Assembly (NCBI GenBank): GCA_004195045.1
Contig: SGBC01000001.1
Location: forward strand, 310,001 to 374,000
From: Candidatus Acididesulfobacter guangdongensis
GTDB lineage: Bacteria > SZUA-79 > Acidulodesulfobacterales > Acidulodesulfobacteraceae
Reading direction: 5' to 3'
DNA: 64,000 nt
Shown: in pieces, positions 16,574 to 26,089 of the stretch
Numbering within the stretch: the first letter of the stretch is position 1
Layout: the number at the start of each line of letters is the position of its first letter
Program-made: the position numbers and the translations under genes
Notes under the pieces: generated by a model
What the model was told of the DNA's origin: nothing
The model's input: the letters and a program-made list of their open reading frames with translations, nothing else
The model's database searches: none

Positions 16574-17536
16574 TCAGTCAAGCTGCTCCGAATGCGGATG
16601 GTCGTCCATTTTAGAAAAATAGCGTTTGGCTTCTTCCCATAACTTATCCAGAACGGCGGCGTCCGCAGATTTAATATCTGAATTTTGAATTAATGACAGC
16701 TTATTTTCAATATAGTTAAATCTCTTGATAAATTTATCGGATGCATTATTTAAAGCATCGCATGGGTGTAAATCTAACAATCGCCCTACATTTACTATAG
16801 AAAACAATAAGTCTCCGTATTCTTCTTTTATTTTGTCTGCATCGTTTCCATTAGCGCATAGAACGGCGTTATGGTCTTTTGTATTTTTTATTTTTATGGA
16901 ATCATTCCTGCAGTTTTCAATTTCTTGCCTGAGTTCGTTTGCCTCTTCATTAATTTTTTCTAACGCCCCGCCAATACTTGAAAAATCAAATCCCTGCCGT
17001 GATGCTTTCTCTTGCACCATATAAGCTCTATGAAGCGCCGGCATATTTTTTACGACGTAAACAGAAGAATCGGATATGGCATTTTCTTCTTTGTATTTTT
17101 CTTTGTATTTTTTTTCTTTTTTTTCCTGTTTTTTTATTTTTTCCCAGTTTTCTAAAATAACGTCATTTAAACACTCACCTTCTTTCAGACTGAATGTTTT
17201 ATCAAAAACATGGGGATGCCTGCGCAATAATTTATTATTTATTTTTGTTATAACATCTTCAATTGAAAATATTTTCTTTTCTGCGTATATCTGCGATAGA
17301 AACACAACCTGCAGTAAAAGGTCTCCTAATTCTTCGGAAATTTCATCAGTATCTTTCGAATCCAACGCTTCTGCAACTTCATACGCCTCTTCTAAAACAT
17401 ATGGTTTTAGAGTTTCTTCGGTTTGCTTTTTATCCCACGGGCAGCCGTTTTCCGACCTCAGCTGCTTTAAGATGTCAACTAATCCATTGAATCCTTTATA
17501 ATTATAATCTGAATTATTTTCGTTGTTTTGGTTCAT
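16574..17536 (-). CDS. mazG: Nucleoside triphosphate pyrophosphohydrolase MazG
   Basis: Hydrolyses NTPs/dNTPs to the monophosphate and pyrophosphate, a house-cleaning and stress role. It contains two MazG domains. The first has CPWDKKQTEETLKPYVLEEAYE with the metal-binding Glu49/Glu50/Glu53 and SEELGDLLLQ (Glu69/Asp72). The second has HRAYMVQEKASRQGFDF and then EEYGDLLFSIVNVGR. At 320 residues it is longer than E. coli MazG (263). The extra length comes from a Lys/Glu-rich stretch at about 134-155 and an Asn/Lys-rich stretch at about 208-235, both outside the catalytic blocks. The gap between it and lnt holds a short TTAAG tandem run (about 16500-16520). Confidence 0.94.
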   Translation of the reverse strand: MNQNNENNSDYNYKGFNGLVDILKQLRSENGCPWDKKQTEETLKPYVLEEAYEVAEALDSKDTDEISEELGDLLLQVVFLSQIYAEKKIFSIEDVITKINNKLLRRHPHVFDKTFSLKEGECLNDVILENWEKIKKQEKKEKKYKEKYKEENAISDSSVYVVKNMPALHRAYMVQEKASRQGFDFSSIGGALEKINEEANELRQEIENCRNDSIKIKNTKDHNAVLCANGNDADKIKEEYGDLLFSIVNVGRLLDLHPCDALNNASDKFIKRFNYIENKLSLIQNSDIKSADAAVLDKLWEEAKRYFSKMDDHPHSEQLD

Positions 17537-17557
17537 AAATAAAATAATAAATGAAAT

Positions 17558-18307
17558 TTAAAAATAAAAAAATTTAAAAGCTAAAGCAGTTATTATAATG
17601 CCTATCAAACTGCCCGCAACGACCTCGGCGGCGGTATGTATACCTGTTTTTTTTCTTGATGACGCCACGAGAAAAGCTAAAATGAAAGTTAGCAAAGAAA
17701 CTATAGGATTTAATGTTATAAGAGATACCATAAGCCAAACCGAAAATGCAATAGCGGAATGTCCGCTTGGCATACCTCCTCTCAAAGGCTTTCCGCTGTT
17801 AAAGATGGCTTTAATTATAATAACTATAACAAATATAATAGATATTACCGCAATTATCATATTTGATTCATCCGTCTTTATCATGATAAGCAAATAGTAT
17901 AACACACTGTATATATATTTTGAAAATATTTCATATCCTACTATAAAAGCTCCAAATGAAGCAATTAAAACGGAGCCTGCGGCAATGTTTTTTATTGCGG
18001 CTGTTTTCTCTGAATAGCCTTCAAAAAATAAATCCAGAAAATATTCAATTGATGTATTAAATAATTCTGCCGATAAAACTATTATGGCGCTGATGAATAT
18101 CAACAGGAAATCAATTTTCGACAATTTTAAAAATATAGCGGCTAAAATGACGGCAACTGCCGCCAAAAAATGAATCTTCATATTGCGTTCCGTTTTTGTA
18201 GCTAAAATTATACCTTCAATCGCCACATTAAACGCTTCAATCCAATTCTTAGGCGTATATTGTTTTTTATATGAAAATTCGTTCTTGTTTTCTTTATCAG
18301 TGCTCAT
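17558..18307 (-). CDS. Fused DgkA-type lipid kinase and PAP2-family phosphatase
   Basis: One 249-residue membrane protein joins two enzymes. The first 130 residues are a diacylglycerol/undecaprenol kinase: ATKTERNMKIH near residue 36, then SAELFNTSIEYF with Glu81, Asn84 and Glu88 matching the E. coli DgkA active site. The expected KD pair (E. coli Lys94-Asp95) reads Lys106-Asn107. Residues about 160-249 are a PAP2 phosphatase: the PSGH motif at 180-183 and SRKKTGIH with His224 are the catalytic histidine regions, while the first motif is only partial (KPLRGG). The likely substrates are undecaprenol or diacylglycerol and their phosphates. It lies downstream of ybeY, where a stand-alone dgkA is usual. 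Confidence 0.88.
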   Translation of the reverse strand: MSTDKENKNEFSYKKQYTPKNWIEAFNVAIEGIILATKTERNMKIHFLAAVAVILAAIFLKLSKIDFLLIFISAIIVLSAELFNTSIEYFLDLFFEGYSEKTAAIKNIAAGSVLIASFGAFIVGYEIFSKYIYSVLYYLLIMIKTDESNMIIAVISIIFVIVIIIKAIFNSGKPLRGGMPSGHSAIAFSVWLMVSLITLNPIVSLLTFILAFLVASSRKKTGIHTAAEVVAGSLIGIIITALAFKFFYF

Positions 18308-18375
18308 TCATTAATTAAAATTAAATCAACCGATATTAAACCAATATTAAACCAATCAAAAATTTAATAAAACAA

Positions 18376-18960
18376 TCAGGTAATCAATCTGGAAACCGCA
18401 TTCCGATATAAGATATTCTGCAATTCTTTCATTTCTTGTGCATTTTCTGCGTTATCCTCATGGTCATATCCAAACAAATGTAAAATACCGTGAATTAGAA
18501 GCAGCGCAATTTCTTTATCAAAATCGCTATATTCGGCATCTTTATCTATATCCATTAAATATTCTGATTTATTTATTTGCGCCGATTTATTTACTTGCGT
18601 CCACCCTTCTTTATCCCAAAAATCTTTAAAATCTAAAGAATTTTTTTTTGCAACGGCAGGGCAGATAAATAATTCTCCTATAAAATATGTCTCTCCATCG
18701 TATTCTTTAAATTCAAAAGAAAGAATATCCGTAGTTTTATCTTTATCTCTGTATATTTTATTTAAATTTTTTATATAAGCGGGAGAACAAAAAATTATAT
18801 CCAGGTGAAAAGAACCGCAGAACATATGAAATACGGTCTTTTCAACGATATAACGGACTAACTTTTGATTTATTTTCTCCTTTCTTTGGATATTCGCTAT
18901 ATTTATTATTGCTTTTTGTACTATTTGCTTCTGCTTCTTCAATATTAGTTCTCCCTGCAT
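18376..18960 (-). CDS. ybeY: Endoribonuclease YbeY (rRNA maturation)
   Basis: Zinc metalloprotein for 16S rRNA 3' processing and ribosome quality control. The signature HGILHLFGYDHE gives zinc ligands His157, His161 and His167; YRDKDKTTDILSFEF (about 70-84) is the conserved central block. A hydrophilic insert at about 108-147 lengthens it to 194 residues against about 150 usually. The frame overlaps the end of the upstream HD gene by 119 bases. A TTG at 18942 with GGAG eight bases before it is an alternative start and would still overlap by about 100 bases. The recognisable domain begins near AIINIANIQ, so a long overlap is real with either start. Confidence 0.93.
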   Translation of the reverse strand: MQGELILKKQKQIVQKAIINIANIQRKEKINQKLVRYIVEKTVFHMFCGSFHLDIIFCSPAYIKNLNKIYRDKDKTTDILSFEFKEYDGETYFIGELFICPAVAKKNSLDFKDFWDKEGWTQVNKSAQINKSEYLMDIDKDAEYSDFDKEIALLLIHGILHLFGYDHEDNAENAQEMKELQNILYRNAVSRLIT

Positions 18961-21160
18961 ATGGAATTCTTTGATGAAAAATGCTGTTTAAAACTTTAAC
19001 AAAAGCTTTTTTTATATTATACAGATCCTTTAATGTAAGCTCACATTCATCAAGCTGTCCGTCGTTATAAATCCTATTAACCGTTTTTTCAACCATAAGT
19101 TCGAGTCTAGACGGAGATATATTATCCAATGTTCTCGATATAGCTTCCACCGAATCAGCCAGCATTATAATACCTGCTTCTTTTGTTTGCGGTTTTTTAC
19201 CTATATATCTGAAACTTTCTTTAGATAAATTATCATCCTTGCTTTCTTTCACAGCCTTTTCATAAAAAGCTCCTATCATGGAATTTCCGTGATGCTGGGC
19301 TATTATATCCGCTACTTTATCTCCAAGATCGTATTTTTTGGCAAGCTCATAACCGTCTTTCACGTGCGATGCTATTATTAAACTGCTCATTGTAGGTGAC
19401 AGCTTATCATGAGGATTGTCTTTGTTGTTAATATTTTCTATAAAATAATTAGGTTTATTTATTTTGCCTATGTCGTGGTAAAGACTTGCTACCCTCGCAA
19501 GCAGAGGGTTAGCCACTATTGCGTCGGCGGCGGATTCTGCTAAAGTAGCTACCATTATAGAATGCTGGTATGTTCCAGGGGCTATCAGAGAAAGCTGCCT
19601 CAGCAGCGGATGATTTGAACTGGACAATTCTAACAGTTTAAAATCCGTAGTATATTTAAAAATCCTTTCAAATATAGGTATTAATCCTATAACAATTATA
19701 GAGGAAAGAATCCCCGATAAAAACGCAAAAAAAATACTATAAATATTTTGAATATTTAACAGATTAAGGCTTACTAAAGAAAACGCTATAACCATAAAAA
19801 TATTTGCAATACCTGTTGCAACACCGGATCTTATAACCCTTCCCCACGACGAAAAATCAAATACTTCATACGACGCTATAAAACTTCCTCCAAATGCGTA
19901 TATCATAAAAAAAATATTATTCTTAAAAATAATCGCCGTCAATATTGAAAATATTGCTATAAAAACAACTGAGACTTCAGAATTCAAGATTATTCTGATA
20001 AGCATAGGTCCAAAAACAAAGGGAATTAGATAATAGATATCCTGCTTATTTATAAACGGAAAATAATTAGAAAAAGCATCGGCAAATATCATACCTATCT
20101 TTATTGCTAAAACGGAAAGGATTAAAATTATCATCGAAAAAATAATATTTTTAAAATCTAAGGATGTTCTGAATTTCCGTATAAATTTATACGGAAAAAG
20201 ATACGAAACGGATAATATAATAGCGACTACTAAGAAAAGCCCTATCAGCGACGGTATATTATTTTTTAATATAAATTTATCTTCATAAGTATTAAGCTCT
20301 AATGCTTTTGATTTTGTAATCAGCTGTCCTGCGCTTATTAAAAGCATACCTTTTACTACATGTTTATATATGGGATGAATTTCTTTTTTTGCATATTCAA
20401 TTTTTCTTATAGTCAAAGATTTTGAATATACTATATTAGGCTTAACAATTGAAGATACTACGGCATATATATCGTTTCTCATGTAGGAAGGCAGAAAATT
20501 TAAATATTTTTGCGTGTAATAATAAGAAAAATTTTTAACCTTTTTTAGCGTGAAAAAAAATTGCGGATATTTTATTAATTTTGAATTATTTGTTACTATA
20601 TTTTTAATTTCAATCTTTTTATTCTGTAAGGAAGGTCCTGAAATTACACCTTTTTTATATATGTCGTCTGTTATTTTTAAAATATAATTTTCTATATTGC
20701 TATTATAATTTAAAAAATAAAATTCATTTATTAAACTATTGTTTAATTTAGTTCCCAGTTCTGAATTAAATATATTGCCTGAAATTTCCTCGTTCACATT
20801 ATTTTTGGCATGCGTTCTATCGAAAGACCCTGCCTTTTTAAATGCATTTCTTATTTTTCTTTCCAGAACAACTTTAACTTCAGGATAATAAATATAAACA
20901 CCTGGAATATTTTTAATTTTTAATTTAAGCGTGTCATTAGTTTTTTTAACATTGATATATCTGAACCCCTTTCTTGCAATTATGGTTTTTTTTGATATCT
21001 CTCCGGCTTTATATTTGTTTTTTATATATTCTACCCCGCTGTAAAGCATAAAAGTGAGCAGAATCGAGGATATGATTAAAATTGCTACTAATTTATATTG
21101 ATGATTTTTTATTCCAAATTGCTTACTTTTTAGAATTTCTATGAATTTCGTTCGTTTCAT
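18842..21160 (-). CDS. 7TM receptor with intracellular HD hydrolase (PgpH-like c-di-AMP phosphodiesterase family)
   Basis: Membrane protein of 772 residues. A first membrane helix lies near 28-48, followed by an extracytoplasmic domain (about 50-300) of the 7TMR-HDED type and seven membrane segments (about 300-500). A cytoplasmic HD domain (about 530-730) has HSIMVATLAE, then LYHDIGKINKPNYF (His562/Asp563) and IAQHHGN. In Listeria the homologue PgpH degrades cyclic di-AMP; the substrate here is not shown by sequence. It lies between phoH (38-base overlap) and ybeY, a conserved trio in many bacteria. The last 40 or so residues are polar and share their DNA with the start of ybeY. Confidence 0.9.
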   Translation of the reverse strand: MKRTKFIEILKSKQFGIKNHQYKLVAILIISSILLTFMLYSGVEYIKNKYKAGEISKKTIIARKGFRYINVKKTNDTLKLKIKNIPGVYIYYPEVKVVLERKIRNAFKKAGSFDRTHAKNNVNEEISGNIFNSELGTKLNNSLINEFYFLNYNSNIENYILKITDDIYKKGVISGPSLQNKKIEIKNIVTNNSKLIKYPQFFFTLKKVKNFSYYYTQKYLNFLPSYMRNDIYAVVSSIVKPNIVYSKSLTIRKIEYAKKEIHPIYKHVVKGMLLISAGQLITKSKALELNTYEDKFILKNNIPSLIGLFLVVAIILSVSYLFPYKFIRKFRTSLDFKNIIFSMIILILSVLAIKIGMIFADAFSNYFPFINKQDIYYLIPFVFGPMLIRIILNSEVSVVFIAIFSILTAIIFKNNIFFMIYAFGGSFIASYEVFDFSSWGRVIRSGVATGIANIFMVIAFSLVSLNLLNIQNIYSIFFAFLSGILSSIIVIGLIPIFERIFKYTTDFKLLELSSSNHPLLRQLSLIAPGTYQHSIMVATLAESAADAIVANPLLARVASLYHDIGKINKPNYFIENINNKDNPHDKLSPTMSSLIIASHVKDGYELAKKYDLGDKVADIIAQHHGNSMIGAFYEKAVKESKDDNLSKESFRYIGKKPQTKEAGIIMLADSVEAISRTLDNISPSRLELMVEKTVNRIYNDGQLDECELTLKDLYNIKKAFVKVLNSIFHQRIPYAGRTNIEEAEANSTKSNNKYSEYPKKGENKSKVSPLYR

Positions 21161-22109
21161 ATGCTTTTATAATATTTTGAACAAGTTTATGTCTTAAAAT
21201 ATCAGTTTTATTGAAATTAACAATTTTGATGCCTTCTATTCCCGTTAAGATATTACTTGCGGTAATGAGTCCGGATTCTTTATCGGCAGGCAAATCTGTC
21301 TGAGTAATGTCTCCGTTAACAACGATTTTTGAACCTGAGCCTATTCTTGTCAGCATCATTTTCATCTGTTCGTTTGTAGTATTTTGAGCTTCATCTAGTA
21401 TAATAAATGAATTATTCAAGGTTCTTCCTCTCATAAATGCGAGAGGCGCTACTTCGATAATATCCTGTTCTATAAGTTTAACAACTTTCTCAAATTCAAG
21501 CATTTCATGCAGCGCATCATATAAAGGACGCAAATACGGATTGATTTTCTCAGAAATATCTCCGGGTAAAAAACCTAATTTTTCTCCGGCTTCTACGGCC
21601 GGTCTTGTTAATACAATCCTGTCAAATATATTTTTTTGAAAAAGATTTACCGCGCAAGCCATTGAAAGGTAAGTCTTTCCGGTACCAGCCGGACCTATGC
21701 CTATTACTATATCGTTTTCAAAAATGGCATCGACATATTTCTTCTGATTGAGCGTTTTCGGCGAAATTACCTTTTTCTTATGAGTAATAAGAACGGCTTT
21801 GTAAAACTGTTCGTGTAAATTTATTGCGGGGTTAGATATCTTTGCCTTAGACATCTTGACAATTTCGTCATCGCTTATTCTAATATTTAATCGATATAAA
21901 TTTACCAAATCATAAATAAACGAACTTGATAATTTAACATTTTCAGTTAAGCCGGTAATCATTATGATATTGCCTCTTATTGCGGCATTAACCGCAAACT
22001 CTTTTTCCACTATAGGCAAAGTGTTCAGAGAAATATCCGCGAATCTGTTAAATAGTTCGATATCGTCTAATTCAATTTTTTCGGTATATAGTTTTGTCTT
22101 TATCGTCAT
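21123..22109 (-). CDS. PhoH-family ATPase (PhoH/PhoL)
   Basis: Cytosolic P-loop ATPase linked to RNA metabolism and usually encoded next to ybeY. 328 residues. The N-terminal portion (about 1-110) has the family's ENVKLSS and LVNLYR elements. The ATPase core has Walker A GPAGTGKT (139-146), TRPAVEAGEKLGFLPGD, and Walker B FIILDEAQNTT with MLTRIGSGSKIVVNGD following. These are hallmarks of the group and distinguish it from RNA helicases. The 3' end overlaps the HD gene by 38 bases. Confidence 0.93.
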   Translation of the reverse strand: MTIKTKLYTEKIELDDIELFNRFADISLNTLPIVEKEFAVNAAIRGNIIMITGLTENVKLSSSFIYDLVNLYRLNIRISDDEIVKMSKAKISNPAINLHEQFYKAVLITHKKKVISPKTLNQKKYVDAIFENDIVIGIGPAGTGKTYLSMACAVNLFQKNIFDRIVLTRPAVEAGEKLGFLPGDISEKINPYLRPLYDALHEMLEFEKVVKLIEQDIIEVAPLAFMRGRTLNNSFIILDEAQNTTNEQMKMMLTRIGSGSKIVVNGDITQTDLPADKESGLITASNILTGIEGIKIVNFNKTDILRHKLVQNIIKAYETNEIHRNSKK

Positions 22110-22176
22110 TTCTACAATTATAGCATAATTGCAAATAAAGTAAAATTTTATAAATTTCTAATAATACCGCAATAGC

Positions 22177-22300
22177 GGAAAAGGCACGGAAAAGGTGTCA
22201 GATCTATTTTTTTTGCTAATATTTTCTTTGTTAATTAAACTATTTCGTATGCAAAAAAATAAGATCTGACACCTTTTTCTATTTCCACGACACCTTTTCC
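22177..22300. repeat. Dispersed palindromic repeat, full inner element with extra nested ends (copy B)
   Basis: The core at 22188-22279 (92 bp) matches the other full copies: GGAAAAGGTGTCAGATC, a conserved loop with CTTTGTTAATTAAACTATTTC, then GATCTGACACCTTTTTC. Outside the core a second partial set of ends is visible, GGAAAAGG just to the left and GACACCTTTTCC to the right (to 22300). This looks like one copy inserted into a short palindromic copy. The left flank ATAATACCGCAATAG may be a remnant of the outer arm TTAATCCTGCAATAG. It lies between phoH and murJ. Confidence 0.85.
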
Positions 22301-22315
22301 TTTGACTTAACTTTA

Positions 22316-23887
22316 CTAAATTTGATTAGTTTTATTTTTTTTTAAAATATTATTGTATAAAAATTCCAGCATTTCATTTTTAACGGCGGCAGATGCTCCC
22401 AAGTACGACAAAATACCTGTAAATAATGCTAATATTATAATAAAAAGCAGATCTAATCCGAAGCGCATACTTTCAATAATCACAAATTCAACTAAAGCCC
22501 CCATAACAATTCCTGCGAAAATCGTTTTCAAAAAAGATATAAAAAATTCTTTATTAAATTTAAATTTATTTTTTTTGTTTATTTTATTAAGAAGAAAGAA
22601 ATAATTAAATATTAAAGAAATACTTGATGCGAGAGCTAACCCGTCTACGCCCATAATTTTCATTAAAATGACCGCAAGTATAATGTTAATTATTAAAGCA
22701 TATATAGCTGCATTAACCGGTGTTTTTGTATCTTTCATTGAATAGAACACGGGAACTACCGTTTTTAATAATGCAGATGCCCATAATCCTACTATGAAAA
22801 ATAATAATACGGAAACCGTCTGCCTTGCGTCGAAACCGTTGAACAATCCGTGCATATATATTATATCTACTAACTGGCTTCTAAGAAGTATTAAACCGAT
22901 GCTTGAAGGAATAATTATAAAAAACATAAGCGATGTTGCAAAATTAAAGGAATGTCTTATTTCTTCGCTGTTCTGTCTTGCAAAAGAAGCCGACATGATC
23001 GGAAAAATGGCGGTTTGCAGAGCAATAGCAAATACTCCAAGAGGAAATTGATAAAGTCTATCGGCATAATACAGATAGGAAATGCTTCCGACAGGCAAAA
23101 ATGACGCCAGCAGCGTATCAAACAGCAAATTTAATTGTATGACAGCCATGCCCAGAAGAGAAGGCGTTAAAAGCTTAAATACCGTTTTAACATCTTTATT
23201 TTTAATATGGAATCTAAATCCTAATTTTATTTTTTTACGCTTTATATAATAAATTTGAGACGATAATTGCAGGACGCCTCCGATTATCACGCCGATAGCC
23301 AAAGATATAATCTTAAAATGAAAAAAAGACCTTAAGAATAGTGCGCTGAGTATTAGCACTATGTTTAAAATTATAGGATAAAAAGCGCCCGGACCATACG
23401 ATCCGTGCACATTTAAAATTCCTGCGAAAAAAGCTGTAAGACCTATTAAAATTATGTATGGGAACATAATCCTAGTTAAAAAAACCGTAAGATCATATTC
23501 TAAATGTTTGCCGATAAAACCCGGAGCGGTTATTGTAACAAAAAAAGAGGAAAAAATAACTCCCAATAGCGACAATATCAGGAGTATAACAAACAGAATC
23601 GTAAAAACCGTCATCAAAAGGTCTTCAGACTGTTCTTTAGATTTATTAACAATATTGTCTGAATAGACAGGAATAAAGGCGGCAGAAATTCCGCCTTCGC
23701 CAAAAAGCCTTCTAAGAAGATTCGGAATTCTAAAGGCTACAAAAAACGCATCCGTAAAATAGCCCGCGCCGAAAAAATACGCTATGGCGACATCGCGCAG
23801 CAAACCCAAAATTCTGCTGATAAACGTATAAAAAGAAACTACCGATAAATTTTTTAGAATTTCTTTATTTTGTGTTCCGGCAGCCAT
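22316..23887 (-). CDS. murJ: Lipid II flippase MurJ
   Basis: Flips the peptidoglycan precursor lipid II across the inner membrane. 523 residues, with about fourteen membrane segments. The N-terminus has SFYTFISRILGLLRDVAIAY followed by FRIPNLLRRLFGEGG, the diagnostic MurJ opening with its essential Arg residues. Later the SYLYYADRLYQFPLGVF block is also typical. The ATG at 23885-23887 is the family start. It follows asd in transcription, and a repeat element separates it from phoH. Confidence 0.95.
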   Translation of the reverse strand: MAAGTQNKEILKNLSVVSFYTFISRILGLLRDVAIAYFFGAGYFTDAFFVAFRIPNLLRRLFGEGGISAAFIPVYSDNIVNKSKEQSEDLLMTVFTILFVILLILSLLGVIFSSFFVTITAPGFIGKHLEYDLTVFLTRIMFPYIILIGLTAFFAGILNVHGSYGPGAFYPIILNIVLILSALFLRSFFHFKIISLAIGVIIGGVLQLSSQIYYIKRKKIKLGFRFHIKNKDVKTVFKLLTPSLLGMAVIQLNLLFDTLLASFLPVGSISYLYYADRLYQFPLGVFAIALQTAIFPIMSASFARQNSEEIRHSFNFATSLMFFIIIPSSIGLILLRSQLVDIIYMHGLFNGFDARQTVSVLLFFIVGLWASALLKTVVPVFYSMKDTKTPVNAAIYALIINIILAVILMKIMGVDGLALASSISLIFNYFFLLNKINKKNKFKFNKEFFISFLKTIFAGIVMGALVEFVIIESMRFGLDLLFIIILALFTGILSYLGASAAVKNEMLEFLYNNILKKNKTNQI

Positions 23888-23906
23888 TCAATGTTTAAAT
23901 ATATAT

Positions 23907-24953
23907 TTATATATAATTATTTATCAATATCTCGGCTATCTGGACGGCGTTTAATGCAGCGCCCTTCCTTACATTATCAGCTACGACCCATAAATTGATA
24001 CCGTTTTTAATTGATAAATCCCGCCTTATTCTGCCGACGTACACATCATCGCTCCCGCTCACCATGGTTTGATAGGGATATCTTTCATCTGCATTATCGC
24101 TAAAAATATCATCAATAATTTTTACGCCTTTAGTGTTAGACAATAATAATTGTACATCTTTAATATCAAAAGCATTTTCAGTTTCAATATTGATAGACTC
24201 TCCATGACAGAACATTACCGGAACTCTCACTGCCGTGGCGCATACCCCGATATTTTCGTCATGAAATATTTTGTGTGTTTCTTTCACCATTTTAATTTCT
24301 TCTTTGGTATACCCATCTTCGCTAAAAACATCTATTTGCGGAATGCAGTTAAATGCAATTTGTACCGGAAATTTATCAGGAGGGGCTGCTTCGCCTTTAG
24401 AATTTATTATATCTACCGTTTCGTAAAATAATTCGTCTATAGCTTTCTTACCGGCACCAGAAGTGGACTGATATGTTGAAACCACAATTCTTTTAATTTT
24501 ATATTTATCGTGAATAGGTTTTAGAGGAACAAGCATCTGTATTGTAGAGCAATTGGGGTTTGCAATTATATTTTTCTTACTGAAATATTTAATATCTTCA
24601 GGATTTACCTCAGGAACGATTAGAGGAACGTCTTGATCCATCCTGAAGAAGGACGTGTTATCTATAACAACTGCACCTTCTTTGGCAGCTATAGGACTGT
24701 ATTTTGAACTTGCCGCCGCACCGGGACTTGAAAGCACAATATCTATATTGTGTAATTTAAAATAATCTTCGGACACCGGTTCGACCGCATAATCCGTTCC
24801 GCTGAATTGAATAAGTTCTCCGGCAGAATGTTCTGAAGCCAGCAAAAAAAGATTATTTACCGGAAACTTTCTTTCCTGTAAAATTTCTATCATCTCTCTG
24901 CCGACAAGACCGGTTGCGCCCAATACCGCAATATTGTATTTATCTTTTTTCAT
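23907..24953 (-). CDS. asd: Aspartate-semialdehyde dehydrogenase
   Basis: Reduces aspartyl phosphate to aspartate semialdehyde for lysine/diaminopimelate, threonine and methionine. The NADP-binding LGATGLVGREM lies at 11-21, with the active-site Cys135 in ANPNCSTIQM. The later RVPVMFCHGESI carries the catalytic His region. 348 residues is normal. It lies at the downstream end of the leucine cluster (leuA-C-D-B-asd), an order common in deltaproteobacteria. Confidence 0.96.
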   Translation of the reverse strand: MKKDKYNIAVLGATGLVGREMIEILQERKFPVNNLFLLASEHSAGELIQFSGTDYAVEPVSEDYFKLHNIDIVLSSPGAAASSKYSPIAAKEGAVVIDNTSFFRMDQDVPLIVPEVNPEDIKYFSKKNIIANPNCSTIQMLVPLKPIHDKYKIKRIVVSTYQSTSGAGKKAIDELFYETVDIINSKGEAAPPDKFPVQIAFNCIPQIDVFSEDGYTKEEIKMVKETHKIFHDENIGVCATAVRVPVMFCHGESINIETENAFDIKDVQLLLSNTKGVKIIDDIFSDNADERYPYQTMVSGSDDVYVGRIRRDLSIKNGINLWVVADNVRKGAALNAVQIAEILINNYI

Positions 24954-24997
24954 TATTATATTTTATAAATAAATAATAAGGGTTATAATTTTATAAG

Positions 24998-26089
24998 CTA
25001 CGCTCGTACTGCATTTTTTAATTCAGATAAAACAGCTTCTCCCATTTGGGATGTGCCTACCAATTTTAGACCTGCCGCTCCGGAGTAAATATCCGGCGTT
25101 CTGTAACCATTTTTTATAACATTTTCAACGGATTTTTCAATATAATCGGCAAGATTATCCTCGTCAAAACTATATCTGAGCATCATGGCGACAGAAAGAA
25201 TAGTTGCTAACGGATTTGCTTTATTTTGTCCCGCAATATCGGGAGCGCTCCCGTGAATAGGTTCGTACATACCTTTTTTTCCGTTTAAACTTGCAGAAGG
25301 AAGCATTCCTATAGAGCCGGACACCATTGAAGCTTCATCGCTCAATATATCTCCAAACATATTGGTAGTCACTATGACATCAAACGATGCAGGCTGCTTA
25401 ATAAGCTGCATGGAACAATTATCGACGTACATATTGGACAGTTCAACTTCAGGATAGCTCTTTGACACATCCGCCACAACATTTCTCCATAACTCGGTAG
25501 ATTCCAAAACGTTTGCCTTGTCAACCGATAAAACTTTTTTCCTTCTTTTCATAGAAATATCAAAAGCTATCTTTGCGATTCTTTCAATTTCTTTAGTAGT
25601 ATAAACAAGCGTATTAAATCCTTTCTTTGAACCGTCGGGCATATCTTCAACGCCGCGGGGCTGTCCAAAATATATCCCGCCGGTAAGTTCTCTAACGATA
25701 AGCATATCCGTGCCGCTTACAATATTTTTTTTCAGCGGCGACGCATCTATTAAATCATCATACACCTTTGCCGGACGCAAATTTGCGTACAAATCTAATT
25801 CATATCTTAACCCTAAAAGGGCTTTTTCCGGTCTCAGTTCTATTGGAAGAGGCTCCCATTTAGTACCTCCTACCGCTCCGAATATAACGGCGTCTGAATC
25901 TTTTGCTATTTTAAGGGTTTCATCGGTTAAAGGCTTTCCGTACGCTTCAAAAGAAGCGCCGCCTACAAGCCCTTCTTCAATTTCATAATTTATTGAGTTT
26001 AAATCTAACAGATATTTTAAGACCTTTACCGCCTCTTTTGTGACTTCGATCCCAATGCCGTCACCGGCAAATAACGCAAGCTTCATCAT
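24998..26089 (-). CDS. leuB: 3-isopropylmalate dehydrogenase
   Basis: Oxidises and decarboxylates 3-isopropylmalate with NAD+, the third leucine step. The N-terminal [19 protein letters not shown] and the metal-binding [13 protein letters not shown] are clear, as are the DKANVLE and VDNCSMQLI substrate-binding segments. [14 protein letters not shown] is the nucleotide-binding loop. 363 residues is normal. Two ATGs are adjacent at 26089 and 26086; the first overlaps the leuD stop as ATGA, so coupled translation is likely. Confidence 0.97.
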   Translation of the reverse strand: MMKLALFAGDGIGIEVTKEAVKVLKYLLDLNSINYEIEEGLVGGASFEAYGKPLTDETLKIAKDSDAVIFGAVGGTKWEPLPIELRPEKALLGLRYELDLYANLRPAKVYDDLIDASPLKKNIVSGTDMLIVRELTGGIYFGQPRGVEDMPDGSKKGFNTLVYTTKEIERIAKIAFDISMKRRKKVLSVDKANVLESTELWRNVVADVSKSYPEVELSNMYVDNCSMQLIKQPASFDVIVTTNMFGDILSDEASMVSGSIGMLPSASLNGKKGMYEPIHGSAPDIAGQNKANPLATILSVAMMLRYSFDEDNLADYIEKSVENVIKNGYRTPDIYSGAAGLKLVGTSQMGEAVLSELKNAVRA

